DNA from: Echinicola marina
Lineage (GTDB): Bacteria > Bacteroidota > Bacteroidia > Cytophagales > Cyclobacteriaceae
DNA: 64,000 nucleotides
NCBI RefSeq assembly: GCF_020463795.1
Contig: NZ_CP080025.1
Coordinates: forward strand, 127,001 to 191,000
Direction: 5' to 3'
Positions 8,657 through 17,974 of this stretch are shown piece by piece (the stretch's first letter is position 1; each line of letters begins with the position of its first letter). The notes under the pieces are model-generated. The model was not told the origin of the DNA, made no database searches, and saw only the letters and a list, made by a program, of their open reading frames with translations. The translations under genes were made by a program, and so were the position numbers.

Positions 8657-9853
8657 TTACTTAATCACATCCAGTTCTTTCCCAACAGCGATAAACGCTT
8701 CAATAGCTTTATCTAAATGTGATCGATCATGAGCCGCTGAAATTTGTACCCTGATCCTTGCTTGACCTTTTGGCACTACAGGATAGTAGAAACCTATTAC
8801 ATAAACCCCTCTTTCCAATAGTTTTTCTGCCATCTTTTGCGACAATACTGCATCATACAACATAATAGGTACAATTGGATGCACACCAGGCTTAATATCA
8901 AAACCAGCCTCTGTCATCTTTTCCCTAAAATAACGGGTATTATCCTCCAGTTTATCCCTTAGCTCGGTAGTACTGCTAAGCAGATCAAATACAGCTATGG
9001 AAGCTCCAGTGATCGACGGCGCCAGTGTATTGGAGAACAAATAAGGTCTGGACCTTTGTCTCAGGATATCTATGATTTCTTTTCTTCCAGAGGTAAATCC
9101 ACCAGAAGCCCCTCCAAGAGCCTTACCTAGGGTACCAGTAATGATATCCATCTTGCCCATCACACCTTTTAATTCATGGACGCCTCTCCCCGTTTTACCG
9201 ATAAACCCAGTAGAATGACACTCATCAGACATGACTATTGCGCCATATTTCTCCGCCAGTTCAACGATTTTATCCATTTGCGCAATTGTTCCATCCATAG
9301 AGAAGGCGCCATCTGTCACAATTAATTTCTGCTGGGCTCCTTTTTCGGTAGCTTCCTTTAGCTGCTCTTCAAGGTCCTCCATGTCATTATGCTTATACCT
9401 AAAGCGCATGGCCTTACAAAGTCTCACCCCATCAATGATAGAAGCATGATTAAGGGCATCAGAAATAATGGCATCCTCAGGGCCTAATAACGGCTCAAAA
9501 ACGCCTCCATTGGCATCAAATGCAGCCGCATACAAAATCGTATCTTCTGTACCCAAAAACTCACTGATCTTTCTTTCCAATTCCTTATGGATATCCTGTG
9601 TACCACAAATAAAACGCACTGAAGACATACCATAACCATGGCTATCAATGGCATCCTTAGCAGCTTGAATTACCTTGGGGTGACTGGAAAGGCCCAAGTA
9701 ATTATTGGCACAAAAATTCAAAACCACCTTCCCTTCATCAGTGGATATTTCAGCCCCCTGTGGGGAAGTAATGATTCTTTCGGTCTTGTAGAGTCCTGAA
9801 TCTTTAATTTCTTTCAGTTCCTTTTCTAATTTCTCTTTCAAACTTTCGTACAT
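8657..9853 (-). CDS. kbl: glycine C-acetyltransferase (2-amino-3-ketobutyrate CoA ligase)
   Basis: This PLP enzyme of the alpha-oxoamine synthase family cleaves 2-amino-3-oxobutyrate with CoA to glycine and acetyl-CoA, the second step of threonine degradation. At 398 residues it has normal length. Visible features are the substrate-binding region [15 protein letters not shown]136 (HASIIDG) stacking on PLP, D210 and H213 (SDECHSTGF) and the PLP Lys244 in [10 protein letters not shown]. It is divergent from the epimerase-type threonine dehydrogenase, which supplies its substrate. A TATATTTG -7 element lies at 9957-9964 on its strand. KBL and 8-amino-7-oxononanoate synthase are close relatives; the neighbour makes KBL the better call. 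Confidence 0.94.
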   Translation of the reverse strand: MYESLKEKLEKELKEIKDSGLYKTERIITSPQGAEISTDEGKVVLNFCANNYLGLSSHPKVIQAAKDAIDSHGYGMSSVRFICGTQDIHKELERKISEFLGTEDTILYAAAFDANGGVFEPLLGPEDAIISDALNHASIIDGVRLCKAMRFRYKHNDMEDLEEQLKEATEKGAQQKLIVTDGAFSMDGTIAQMDKIVELAEKYGAIVMSDECHSTGFIGKTGRGVHELKGVMGKMDIITGTLGKALGGASGGFTSGRKEIIDILRQRSRPYLFSNTLAPSITGASIAVFDLLSSTTELRDKLEDNTRYFREKMTEAGFDIKPGVHPIVPIMLYDAVLSQKMAEKLLERGVYVIGFYYPVVPKGQARIRVQISAAHDRSHLDKAIEAFIAVGKELDVIK

Positions 9854-9956
9854 TTTTTATTTGGATTTAAATTCTATTTATTACTTTGAGAAATCTTTCG
9901 TCTAAATGTAGTTGAAATTATTTATAAATGGTAAAATTGAAATTATTAATTTTACA

Positions 9957-9964
9957 CAAATATA
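9957..9964 (-). promoter_or_regulatory. candidate -7 element for kbl
   Basis: The minus strand reads TATATTTG, an exact TAnnTTTG match, 104 nt upstream of kbl in the 168-bp divergent kbl/tdh spacer. No clear TTG is seen at -33. Confidence 0.4.
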
Positions 9965-10021
9965 AACCCTAAACGTTAAAAGAGATTAAGCTAAAATGAT
10001 TTAGCTAAGCTCAGGAAAATT

Positions 10022-10978
10022 ATGGAAAAAATACTAATTACCGGAGCAGCCGGACAATTGGGCTCAGAGCTTACCTTAGCATTGGCTGAGATTTATGGTG
10101 GAGAGAATATCTTTGCCACAGATATCAATGAGTCAGTAGCACACAAATTTGATTATTGCAATTTCCTTCCACTAAATGTAATGGATCGGGAAGGATTGAC
10201 AAAAATCGTCAAAAACGAAAAAATCACACAGATATACCATCTAGCGGCCATCCTTTCTGCCACAAGTGAAAAGAACCCTCTCTTTGCTTGGCAACTCAAC
10301 ATGGAAAGCTTGCTCTCCATTTTAGAATTGGCAAAAGAGCAAAAGCTGAATAAAATTTATTGGCCATCCTCCATTGCTGTTTTTGGCCCCAACACGCCAT
10401 TGCAAAACACACCCCAGCACTGTATCATGGACCCTAACACCGTCTATGGCATTTCAAAACAAGCTGGAGAAAGATGGTGTGAATACTACTTCCAAAAACA
10501 CAATGTAGATGTAAGAAGCATCAGGTATCCAGGATTGATTGGCTATAAATCATTGCCAGGTGGCGGAACAACCGATTACGCAGTAGATATCTTCCACAAA
10601 GCCATCGAAGGAGAAGATTTTGAGTGCTTCTTGAAAGAAGACACCTATCTTCCCATGATGTATATGCCTGATGGGATCAAAGCCACCCTCGACCTTATGC
10701 ACGCACCTGCTGAAAACATCAAAATCAGGTCTAGTTATAACCTTGGAGGAATCAGCTTCAACCCAAAGGAACTTTATGATTGTATCATTAGTCAAGGCGC
10801 AAAATTCAATATTAGTTACAATCCGGATTTTAGACAAAACATCGCGGACACTTGGCCTGACAGCATTGACGATAGTGCTGCCCAAAAAGACTGGGATTGG
10901 AAACATTCCTATGGGTTGGAAGAGATGACCAAAGATATTTTGACTAACTTACCAGAGTTTTTAGTCAATTTTAAATAA
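10022..10978 (+). CDS. L-threonine 3-dehydrogenase, epimerase (extended SDR) type
   Basis: This is a predicted NAD-dependent enzyme that oxidises L-threonine to 2-amino-3-oxobutyrate. The 318-residue protein has the extended-SDR Rossmann motif GAAGQLG (8-14), the LAAILSA segment and the catalytic Tyr142/Lys146 (YGISK). The stretch RYPGLIGYKSLPGGGTTDYA matches what I know of the epimerase-fold threonine dehydrogenases of Flavobacteria, which are unrelated to the zinc-dependent E. coli Tdh. Divergent kbl supports this call. The NlpE-like gene follows after 6 bp and is probably co-transcribed. A general sugar epimerase is the less likely alternative. Confidence 0.88.
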   Translation: MEKILITGAAGQLGSELTLALAEIYGGENIFATDINESVAHKFDYCNFLPLNVMDREGLTKIVKNEKITQIYHLAAILSATSEKNPLFAWQLNMESLLSILELAKEQKLNKIYWPSSIAVFGPNTPLQNTPQHCIMDPNTVYGISKQAGERWCEYYFQKHNVDVRSIRYPGLIGYKSLPGGGTTDYAVDIFHKAIEGEDFECFLKEDTYLPMMYMPDGIKATLDLMHAPAENIKIRSSYNLGGISFNPKELYDCIISQGAKFNISYNPDFRQNIADTWPDSIDDSAAQKDWDWKHSYGLEEMTKDILTNLPEFLVNFK

Positions 10979-10984
10979 TTAAAG

Positions 10985-11476
10985 ATGAAAAATTTCTATC
11001 TGCTAAGCATCGCTGTTCTTTTCTATCTGACATTTGCCTGTGATCAACCTGCAAATGAAACGGCTAACCAAGAACAGCCGGAAACAGGAATTTCCACCGC
11101 AGCAGATAAGATCCTCGAGAAAAAAACTTCAACTTGGTACACCTACGAAGGAACCATTCCTTGTGCTGACTGTAAAGGCATAAAAATGGTTCTTCAACTG
11201 GAGAACAATCCCGACAAGACCATTAGAGAGTTTAGGTTGACAGAAACTTACCTAGACACTCCAGAAGGTGACAGAAGCTTTGAAACCACTGGCACTTACG
11301 AAGTGAGCTATGGCATGAAAGCTGATCCAGGAGCCATGTTGATAAGCTTAATTGATGAGAATGACCAACAATTCAAAACTTTTCTTCAAGAAAAAGATGG
11401 TATTCACTTCACCCTCTTGGACAAAAACAAAAATAAAATTGATTCGAATTTGAACTATACTTTGACACAAAAATAA
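10985..11476 (+). CDS. NlpE-like lipoprotein
   Basis: This is a 163-residue lipoprotein. The signal peptide ends at Cys19 (LTFAC). The rest is a short linker and a domain beginning TWYTYEGTIPCADCKGIKMVL, with C60 and C63 as a CxxC pair. This is the NlpE N-terminal domain signature; in E. coli NlpE senses copper and envelope stress at the outer membrane. The second, C-terminal NlpE domain is absent here. It sits 6 bp after the threonine dehydrogenase gene and ends in a strong hairpin. A function in this organism is inferred only from the domain. Confidence 0.8.
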   Translation: MKNFYLLSIAVLFYLTFACDQPANETANQEQPETGISTAADKILEKKTSTWYTYEGTIPCADCKGIKMVLQLENNPDKTIREFRLTETYLDTPEGDRSFETTGTYEVSYGMKADPGAMLISLIDENDQQFKTFLQEKDGIHFTLLDKNKNKIDSNLNYTLTQK

Positions 11477-11499
11477 AACCTGGCTAGCCAGGTTTTATT
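11475..11499. terminator. bidirectional terminator between nlpE-like and arsC-like genes
   Basis: The palindrome AAAACCTGG-CTAG-CCAGGTTTT spans 11475-11496 and is followed by further T residues. It overlaps the ends of both convergent genes. Confidence 0.85.
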
Positions 11500-11851
11500 T
11501 TTTACCTAATATTTCTTCTTTTTTAAAGCCTGCCTGAATCTCACCATCAGGAAAAACCATTACTGGCCTTTTGATCATGCTACTATTTTTTGACAATAAA
11601 GGGATGGCGCTTGAGGCTGATTCTGCCTGGGCCTTTTCTTCATCACTCAATTTTCTATATGTAGTCCCTCGTTTATTCAACAAAACTTCCAATGGAACCT
11701 TGGAAAGAAAGGATCCTAAAAGTTCAGCTGTTGGCTGCTCCTTTTTATAATCATGAAAATCGTATTCCATCCCATTTTCTTCCAACAACTTAAAAGTCTT
11801 CTTCATTGTATCACAATTCTTGATACCATATACTTTTATCTTTTCTTGCAT
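11495..11851 (-). CDS. ArsC/Spx family reductase-like protein (YffB-like)
   Basis: This is a small thioredoxin-fold protein of 118 residues. It starts with KVYGIKNCDTMKK, with a single N-terminal Cys13 followed by DTM, like YffB-type ArsC relatives and unlike Spx, which has CxxC. The conserved MIKRPVMVFPDG segment with its KRP element lies near the C-terminus. ArsC relatives reduce arsenate or bind RNA polymerase, but YffB-type proteins lack a settled role. A complete Bacteroidota promoter precedes it (11884-11914). No ars genes are nearby, so arsenate resistance is not supported by context. Confidence 0.85.
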   Translation of the reverse strand: MQEKIKVYGIKNCDTMKKTFKLLEENGMEYDFHDYKKEQPTAELLGSFLSKVPLEVLLNKRGTTYRKLSDEEKAQAESASSAIPLLSKNSSMIKRPVMVFPDGEIQAGFKKEEILGKK

Positions 11852-11883
11852 ATATTTTCTATTTTGATGCTAATTTATTAGAT

Positions 11884-11914
11884 CAAAAGTAATAGACTGG
11901 CTTTTTCCGGGCAA
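11884..11914 (-). promoter_or_regulatory. Bacteroidota-type promoter of the arsC-like gene
   Basis: On the minus strand, TTG (11914-11912), a 20-nt spacer and TACTTTTG (11891-11884) fit the TTG / TAnnTTTG promoter pattern. The -7 element ends 33 nt before the start codon. It is the only promoter in the window where I see both elements well placed. Confidence 0.65.
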
Positions 11915-11995
11915 TTATTTCATTAAAATATCCAGCATAAAAGCTGATCAATAATCATTAACACAATAACCAAGTAAGCCACTTATTTGTATTGA

Positions 11996-13038
11996 ATGAA
12001 AAAGAACAGAAAATTAACCAAATGTCTAAATTGTGACCAAAACTTAAACCTTGAGGACAATTTCTGTCCTAACTGTGGTCAGGAGAACATGGACAAAAAT
12101 GTCTCCATTGGGCTTTTTATCAAAGATTTTTTCTCCAATTATATCAGCTTTGAAACCAAACTTTTTAGAACAATCCCGGTTTTATCAGCCAGCCAGGAAG
12201 ACTAAGTATTGAATTTAACGAAGGTAAAAGAACGAAATACATTCACCCCATTAGAATGTACCTCATTCTGTCTATTTTCTATTTTTTCATTATCAGTAGT
12301 CTCCTGCCAAAAAACCTTATAGACAAGGCCATTAACATGAATTCCACTCCTCCAGATTCATCCACTTCAACGGTAATCAATCTCACAGATTCTTTGGAGC
12401 AAAAAGAAATACAGGAATTGAAAGAGATTTTTGGAGATATAAGTACAGATAGCCTTTCAAAAAAACTTAACCTGCCTGACACATTAGATTCTTCGCCACT
12501 GCCCACAAAATCCGATTGGCAGGAGTTAAAAATCATGGCACAGGATGAAGAAATCCCTGACAGCACTTTTATGGATTTGCTTCATAGCAAATACAATTTC
12601 ATGACTGATCTGGACGACACTATGGTTCGAAATTTCATTGCCAATTCCAATCTGTTTTTTATCGAATCAGCTAAAAACCTTCCAGTGATGATGTTTGTGC
12701 TGCTTCCTTTTTTTGCTTTATTCATGAAGCTGTTATACATCAGGAATCCTGGTTTCTATGTGGAGCATTTGGTGGAAGGCTTACATTTGCACAGCTTTGC
12801 CTACCTTATTTATGGACTTGGTCTATTATTGATAAAATTCACTCCTGGAATCAGCGAATGGACTTTTTGGCTTTGTTTTATTGTAGTCAGCACCTACACC
12901 TATATATCCCTTCTTAAAACCCAAAAACAAGGATGGTTCAAAACCATGGTAAAATTCTGGTTATTGGGATTCTTCTATTTCACTACCCTGTCCATTGCAA
13001 TTCTGGTTGAGCTCTACCTCTCCTTACTATTGGTATAA
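11996..13038 (+). pseudogene. DUF3667 membrane protein gene with a frameshift
   Basis: Two open frames together make one DUF3667 protein. The first (11996-12205, 69 codons) has a zinc-ribbon N-terminus with C10, C13, C24 and C27 (CLNC, CPNC), then FFSNYISFETKLFRTIPV before it runs into a stop. The second frame carries ISQPGRLSIEFNEGKRTKYI, the normal family continuation (PGxLxxEYxxGKRxxYxxPxRxY), and goes on with a transmembrane segment, an acidic loop and four more hydrophobic segments to 13038. Adding one T to the TTTT run at 12180-12183 restores a single 347-codon frame. It is either a real inactivating mutation or a homopolymer sequencing error. ATG 12256 could restart the membrane part alone. 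Confidence 0.8.
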
Positions 13039-13064
13039 AAAAGCCAGTTCGATTGAACTGGCCT
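13037..13064 (-). terminator. terminator downstream of hemL
   Basis: GCCAGTTC (13043-13050) pairs with GAACTGGC (13055-13062) around a GATT loop. On the minus strand a T-run follows the stem, so it ends hemL transcription. Confidence 0.75.
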
Positions 13065-13071
13065 AAATTCC

Positions 13072-14364
13072 TTATGAGTGGATCTCTTTAAGCGATTCCT
13101 CATTGGCATAAATAATATGCTCAATATGCTCCTGCTTCAGTGAGGTTGAAAGGAATAAACTCTCAAATTGGGATGGCGCCAAATAAACCCCTCTTTTCAA
13201 CATGGCCTGGAAATATTTCCCAAACAAAGTTGTATCTGATTCCTTGGCAGACTCAAAGTCTGTCACCTCCTTATTTGTGAAGAACAAACTGTACATACTA
13301 CCTAAATGGGTTGCTGTATAATCTAGTCCTAATTTCTGCAAACTTTCTTTGATACCTTCTACTATAGCATTACCCGTGGCCTGTAAATCTTTATAAACAG
13401 TTGGTGTATCATGCAAGTATTGCAGCATCGCTAAACCTGCTGCCATAGCAATTGGATTCCCAGAGAGTGTGCCAGCTTGATATACCGGCCCAGAAGGTGA
13501 AACAAACTCCATGATTTCTTTCTTGCCACCATATGCACCTACAGGCATTCCTCCACCTATAATCTTACCCATGGTAGTCAAGTCAGGAGTAACGCCAAAA
13601 ACTTCCTGAGCGCCACCTTGTGCAAGACGGAAACCAGTCATTACCTCATCGAATATCAACACAATTCCCTCTTCATCACAAACCTTCCTCAAGCCTTCCA
13701 AAAAGCCTTCTTTAGGCAATACAAGCCCCATATTACCGGGAACAGGTTCCAAAATAATTGCAGCTACTTCATTTTTATTGGCCGCCACCAATTCTTTAAC
13801 TGCTTCAAGGTCATTATAAGGGGCTAACAAAGTATCTTTTGCCGTCCCCTTGGTGACGCCGGGGGAATTGGGTTCTCCCATTGTAATCGCTCCAGAACCG
13901 GCTGCAATCAAAAAAGAATCACCATGACCATGGTAATTACCTTCAAACTTGATAAACTTATCCCTACCTGTATAACCTCTTGCCAACCTAACTGCGGACA
14001 TCGTGGCCTCAGTTCCGGAATTAACCATTCTGACCTTATCCACAGACGGAACCATACTGGTGATCAGATCGGCAATCTCAATTTCCTTGGAAGTAGGTGC
14101 TCCAAAAGAAGTACCATCCTCCATTGCTTTAATAATCGCTTCCTTTATCATCGGGTGATTATGTCCAATGATCATCGGCCCCCAGCTATTGATCAACTCT
14201 ATGAACCGATTTCCATCCTCATCAAAAAGATATGGACCATCGGCCTTTTTTATGAACAAAGGATCCCCTCCTACTGCTTTGAAAGCTCTAACTGGAGAAT
14301 TTACTCCTCCAGGAATAAATTTTTGGGCCTTAGCAAAAAGCGCCTTACTATTATTGATATTCAT
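13072..14364 (-). CDS. hemL: glutamate-1-semialdehyde 2,1-aminomutase
   Basis: This PLP enzyme converts glutamate-1-semialdehyde to 5-aminolevulinate in C5-pathway tetrapyrrole synthesis. The 430-residue protein is full length. It begins with the usual FIPGGVNSPVRAFKAVGG, and has NSGTEATMSAVRLAR, NYHGHGDS, D239 in LIFDEVMTGFR and the PLP Lys267 in TTMGKIIGGGMPVGA. The gene follows a periplasmic-binding-protein gene by 5 bp, so the two are co-transcribed, and a terminator follows. Confidence 0.96.
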   Translation of the reverse strand: MNINNSKALFAKAQKFIPGGVNSPVRAFKAVGGDPLFIKKADGPYLFDEDGNRFIELINSWGPMIIGHNHPMIKEAIIKAMEDGTSFGAPTSKEIEIADLITSMVPSVDKVRMVNSGTEATMSAVRLARGYTGRDKFIKFEGNYHGHGDSFLIAAGSGAITMGEPNSPGVTKGTAKDTLLAPYNDLEAVKELVAANKNEVAAIILEPVPGNMGLVLPKEGFLEGLRKVCDEEGIVLIFDEVMTGFRLAQGGAQEVFGVTPDLTTMGKIIGGGMPVGAYGGKKEIMEFVSPSGPVYQAGTLSGNPIAMAAGLAMLQYLHDTPTVYKDLQATGNAIVEGIKESLQKLGLDYTATHLGSMYSLFFTNKEVTDFESAKESDTTLFGKYFQAMLKRGVYLAPSQFESLFLSTSLKQEHIEHIIYANEESLKEIHS

Positions 14365-14369
14365 TAAAA

Positions 14370-16037
14370 CTATAATTTAATTTCTTCTAGTTTTCCAGCA
14401 TTCAATTTCAATACTGGAACATACTGATTGGAGTGGCTATTGTTAAAATTCAGACCGAAACTTAAACTTCCTTCTACATTATTATTTTGGTCCAAGTTTC
14501 TTCTAAAATCAAACCCGCGCTGATTATTAATGGTTTTTGCTAGCCAGTTCATTAAATCATACCCTACATAGGCATTGGTCCCGGGATATACATGATATCG
14601 TTCAAAGAACCTATATCTATAATCCTCTACCGCCTTCTTCGACAAATCAATGGTATTATTCCCTACAAAATACAATTCATTCCCATCTAACATATCAAAA
14701 TTGGCAAAATTGAAATACAACCAACTGTCCATCACAAAAATTGGAGTTTCTGTTGTCTGAGATTCTAATAAAGAAAGGGTTGGTGACGCGATATAAGGAT
14801 CATCCGAGAAAATCACTATTTGATCTACGGATGCTGTGCTTCCTGGCCTAACACCTATATTTTCCATAAATCCCCTGATACTACTCGAATTCACCTTTTG
14901 ATTGAAGACCAACCTATAACCTCTTTTGGATGCTTCCTCGGCAAACTCACGAGCCATCAGTTCATCACGGGTAGAACCAGAATAAGCCAATGCTATCCGG
15001 TTACCTTTAACATGTGACCTGCTATAATTCAGAATCCTATCGACAATCACCTTGGTGGATGGCCTAAAAAGATATGCATACTCCATCCCATCAAAACCAT
15101 CTGTGATATTAGAAAGGGGATTGACAAATGGAATCCTATTATTTTGTGCAAAACCAGCAACAATCTCCGTTTCTTCAGGGTAAAGTGGCCCCACAATTAT
15201 ATCAGCCTTAGAAAAAAATGGGTCAGCCAAAATCTTGTTTACCACTTCATTTTTCCTTTCTGTATCAAAAGTTTTGACCTCTATATCCATTCCTTGCGAA
15301 CGAGCACGCTCAATAGCCATGCTAATTCCTTGGTACAATTCAAAAATAAAATTATTTCCTTCCAGATCACTGACGCCAGCCCCTCCTTGATAGTTAAATG
15401 GCAAAACGACTGCCACATCTAAGGTCTCATTCTTGATTCTGGCAGTGCCGGTATTCCCCTCCCCTAAATCCATATTCTCCATTTCAGCAAGAATCTTCTT
15501 CTCACCACTGGTCAAAACAGATTGGCTGAGCAGCTTCTCCTTCAAGGCAAGGGTATAACCTTTGTTTTGTTTAAAAGCCCCCCAATGTGCCGCCAAAAAA
15601 CTGGTAGTTGCATTTTTGCTTAAATAATCATAACTGGCTTTATACCCCTCTTTTTTTAGCATCTCACCATCTATTTTACTTATTTGACTTAGACCATCAT
15701 AGGCTTCATTTTGAGCAAAATAGACCAGTGTCAAAAGATAAAGCCCATCGTCTTCTCTCTCCCAATTATAGTTACCCAATAGATCAAGTAAGGTAGCCTG
15801 GGCCAATTGATATTGATTGTTTTTATAGGCGGACCTAGCAAAGTGATAACGGGCGTATAAGGACAAATTACCATACTCCTTATAATTCAAATAAGGCCTC
15901 AACTGATCCATGGCCTCTTCCTGATTGCCAAGGTCAATTAAGCGCACTGCTCCACTATATCCCTCCCCTTTTTGTTGGGCCATAGCAGATAAATGGAATA
16001 TCAGCCCCAAAAGTACTATTAGATATTTTTTTTTCAT
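14370..16037 (-). CDS. exported TPR plus periplasmic-binding-fold protein
   Basis: This is a predicted periplasmic protein of about 555 residues. ATG 16037 starts a clear signal peptide (MKKKYLIVLLGLIFHLSAMAQ); the open frame extends upstream to 16103 but that adds only a non-signal segment. Residues about 20-170 are helical with a TPR-like pattern. From about residue 205 the protein looks like a type 1 periplasmic-binding (amino-acid ABC transporter receptor) fold: VAVVLPFNYQGG, then IIVGPLYPEETE and FVNPLSN. The TPR plus binding-fold layout resembles LpoA-type penicillin-binding-protein activators, but no transporter or PBP gene is adjacent. It lies 5 bp before hemL. Confidence 0.75.
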   Translation of the reverse strand: MKKKYLIVLLGLIFHLSAMAQQKGEGYSGAVRLIDLGNQEEAMDQLRPYLNYKEYGNLSLYARYHFARSAYKNNQYQLAQATLLDLLGNYNWEREDDGLYLLTLVYFAQNEAYDGLSQISKIDGEMLKKEGYKASYDYLSKNATTSFLAAHWGAFKQNKGYTLALKEKLLSQSVLTSGEKKILAEMENMDLGEGNTGTARIKNETLDVAVVLPFNYQGGAGVSDLEGNNFIFELYQGISMAIERARSQGMDIEVKTFDTERKNEVVNKILADPFFSKADIIVGPLYPEETEIVAGFAQNNRIPFVNPLSNITDGFDGMEYAYLFRPSTKVIVDRILNYSRSHVKGNRIALAYSGSTRDELMAREFAEEASKRGYRLVFNQKVNSSSIRGFMENIGVRPGSTASVDQIVIFSDDPYIASPTLSLLESQTTETPIFVMDSWLYFNFANFDMLDGNELYFVGNNTIDLSKKAVEDYRYRFFERYHVYPGTNAYVGYDLMNWLAKTINNQRGFDFRRNLDQNNNVEGSLSFGLNFNNSHSNQYVPVLKLNAGKLEEIKL

Positions 16038-16208
16038 GGGTAAGATTAACTTAGAATGATTTACCAGAACAAAAGGAAAGACCTCCTCATTGGATGAGAG
16101 CAAGCATCAATTGACGTGCTCATGACTAAACCTGTTCCTGAACGCTTTGAATCAAATTTTATACCTTTCTTTGAAGGTTTACGAATTTAATTGATTTTGA
16201 TACAAAAC

Positions 16209-16241
16209 CAGATAAAAAAAGCCTGATTTACACCAGGCTTT
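16209..16241 (-). terminator. terminator downstream of guaA
   Basis: AAAGCCTG (16218-16225) pairs with CAGGCTTT (16234-16241). On the minus strand the stem is followed by a T-run. Confidence 0.75.
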
Positions 16242-16247
16242 ATAATT

Positions 16248-17777
16248 TTATTCCCACTCAATGGTGGCAGGTGGCTTAGAGCTGATATCATAAACAACTC
16301 TATTCACTCCTTTTACTTTATTTATTATTTCATTGGATATCAAACCCAAGAATTCATAAGGCAAATGCACCCAATCTGCTGTCATACCATCCACTGAGGA
16401 TACTGCTCTCAGCGCAACCACCTTTTCATAAGTCCGTTCATCTCCCATTACCCCTACAGATTGTACTGGCAATAAAATAGCACCAGCTTGCCAAACTTCA
16501 TCATATAGGCCATGATCCTTCAGACCCTTGATGAAAATATGATCCACCTCTTGAAGGGTCGCTACTTTCTCTTCAGTAATATCACCTAAAATCCTAATTG
16601 CCAAACCAGGACCAGGGAACGGATGTCTTCCGATAATTGCTTCTGGGATCTCCAAAGCTCTTCCTACAGCTCTTACGCCATCTTTAAATAAAGTATTTAA
16701 TGGCTCAACCACTTTTAACTTCATGAAGTCAGGCAAGCCTCCCACATTATGGTGAGATTTGATGGTTGCCGAAGGTCCATTGACAGACACAGACTCAATC
16801 ACGTCCGGATAGATGGTTCCTTGCCCTAACCATTTAACGCCCTCTATTTTGTGTGCCTCATCGTCAAATACTTCAATAAATGTATTTCCGATGGCCTTAC
16901 GTTTATCTTCAGGATCTGTCTTGCCTTTCAAGGAATCATAAAATCGCTGTTTGGCATCTACTCCAATCACGTTCAAGCCAAGATCTTTGTAGGACTCCAA
17001 TACCTCTTCATATTCATTTTTCCTGAGCAAACCATTATCTACAAAAACACAAGTAAGATGATCTCCAATGGCTTTATGAATCAAAATCGCAGCAACTGAT
17101 GAATCCACTCCTCCAGACAATCCCATCACTACTTTATCCTCTCCCAACTTCTCTTTTAGGCCTTCTATGGTGGAATCAATAAAAATATCTGATGTCCAAT
17201 CCTGACTGCATCCACAAATTTGGACCACAAAATTCCTCAACAAGTTCTTGCCTTCCAAGGAATGGGTTACTTCAGGGTGAAATTGAATACCATAAGTGTC
17301 TTCATCTTTCACTTTAAAGGCAGCCACCTTTACTGAAGGAGTACTGGAGATAACATCAAATCCCTCAGGTAATTCCTTAATGGTATCCCCATGAGACATC
17401 CATACTTGCGAATCATAGGATACTTCATGGAACAAATCTACGTGCTTATCTATATAACTTAGATTTGCCCGGCCGTATTCTCTGATCTCAGAAGGCAGTA
17501 CAGTCCCACCATATTTCTGAGCCAATAACTGGGACCCATAACATACACCCAACAAAGGAAGTTTTCCACGGAATTGATCGAGGTCCAAATCTGGAGCCCC
17601 TTCATCCCTAACCGAACAAGGACTGCCGGACAATATAACTCCTTTTATATCTGGAGTAATTTCTGGGATGTTATTGAATGGATGAATTTCACAGTACACA
17701 TCGAGTTCTCTTACTCTTCTGGCTATAAGCTGCGTATACTGCGAACCAAAATCTAGGATTAATATCTGTTCTGCCAT
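16248..17777 (-). CDS. guaA: GMP synthase (glutamine-hydrolysing)
   Basis: This enzyme aminates XMP to GMP using glutamine and ATP, the last step of guanylate synthesis. With ATG 17777 ([17 protein letters not shown]) the protein has 509 residues. It has a class I glutaminase domain with the nucleophile in LLGVCYGSQ and the His/Glu pair in QFHPEVTHS. An ATP-pyrophosphatase domain with the PP-loop GLSGGVDSS and the C-terminal dimerisation domain ending IEWE follow. An in-frame TTG at 17795 exists, but a TAACTTTG -7 element (17781-17788) lies directly before ATG 17777, which argues for the ATG and possibly for a leaderless mRNA. Confidence 0.97.
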   Translation of the reverse strand: MAEQILILDFGSQYTQLIARRVRELDVYCEIHPFNNIPEITPDIKGVILSGSPCSVRDEGAPDLDLDQFRGKLPLLGVCYGSQLLAQKYGGTVLPSEIREYGRANLSYIDKHVDLFHEVSYDSQVWMSHGDTIKELPEGFDVISSTPSVKVAAFKVKDEDTYGIQFHPEVTHSLEGKNLLRNFVVQICGCSQDWTSDIFIDSTIEGLKEKLGEDKVVMGLSGGVDSSVAAILIHKAIGDHLTCVFVDNGLLRKNEYEEVLESYKDLGLNVIGVDAKQRFYDSLKGKTDPEDKRKAIGNTFIEVFDDEAHKIEGVKWLGQGTIYPDVIESVSVNGPSATIKSHHNVGGLPDFMKLKVVEPLNTLFKDGVRAVGRALEIPEAIIGRHPFPGPGLAIRILGDITEEKVATLQEVDHIFIKGLKDHGLYDEVWQAGAILLPVQSVGVMGDERTYEKVVALRAVSSVDGMTADWVHLPYEFLGLISNEIINKVKGVNRVVYDISSKPPATIEWE

Positions 17778-17780
17778 GCG

Positions 17781-17788
17781 CAAAGTTA
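17781..17788 (-). promoter_or_regulatory. -7 element directly before guaA
   Basis: The minus strand reads TAACTTTG (exact TAnnTTTG), and its last base is only 4 nt from the guaA ATG. If used, transcription would begin at or very near the start codon. Confidence 0.45.
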
Positions 17789-17919
17789 ACCACACTTAAA
17801 GAAATGAAAAAGTACTTTCAGAAAATTTCGAAATAATATTTGGAATCCACTCAACAAAAGCTCTCCTGCTCCCACTTTATAGAATCAAAAAACCGTCACA
17901 ATCAATCCAAAAAAGGCAA

Positions 17920-17950
17920 AAAAAGTCCCCGCAAAAACCGCGAGGACTTT
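17920..17950 (-). terminator. terminator of the amino-sugar operon
   Basis: AGTCCCCGC (17924-17932) pairs with GCGAGGACT (17940-17948) apart from one mismatch. A T-run follows on the minus strand. Confidence 0.75.
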
Positions 17951-17974
17951 CCCATATGGCAATTTAATTTGCTT

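Noticed and set aside
12161-12205. Programmed -1 frameshifting in the DUF3667 gene.
   Set aside because: The bases before the T run (GGTTTTA) do not form a good X XXY YYZ slippery heptamer and no clear downstream pseudoknot is seen. A base deletion is simpler.
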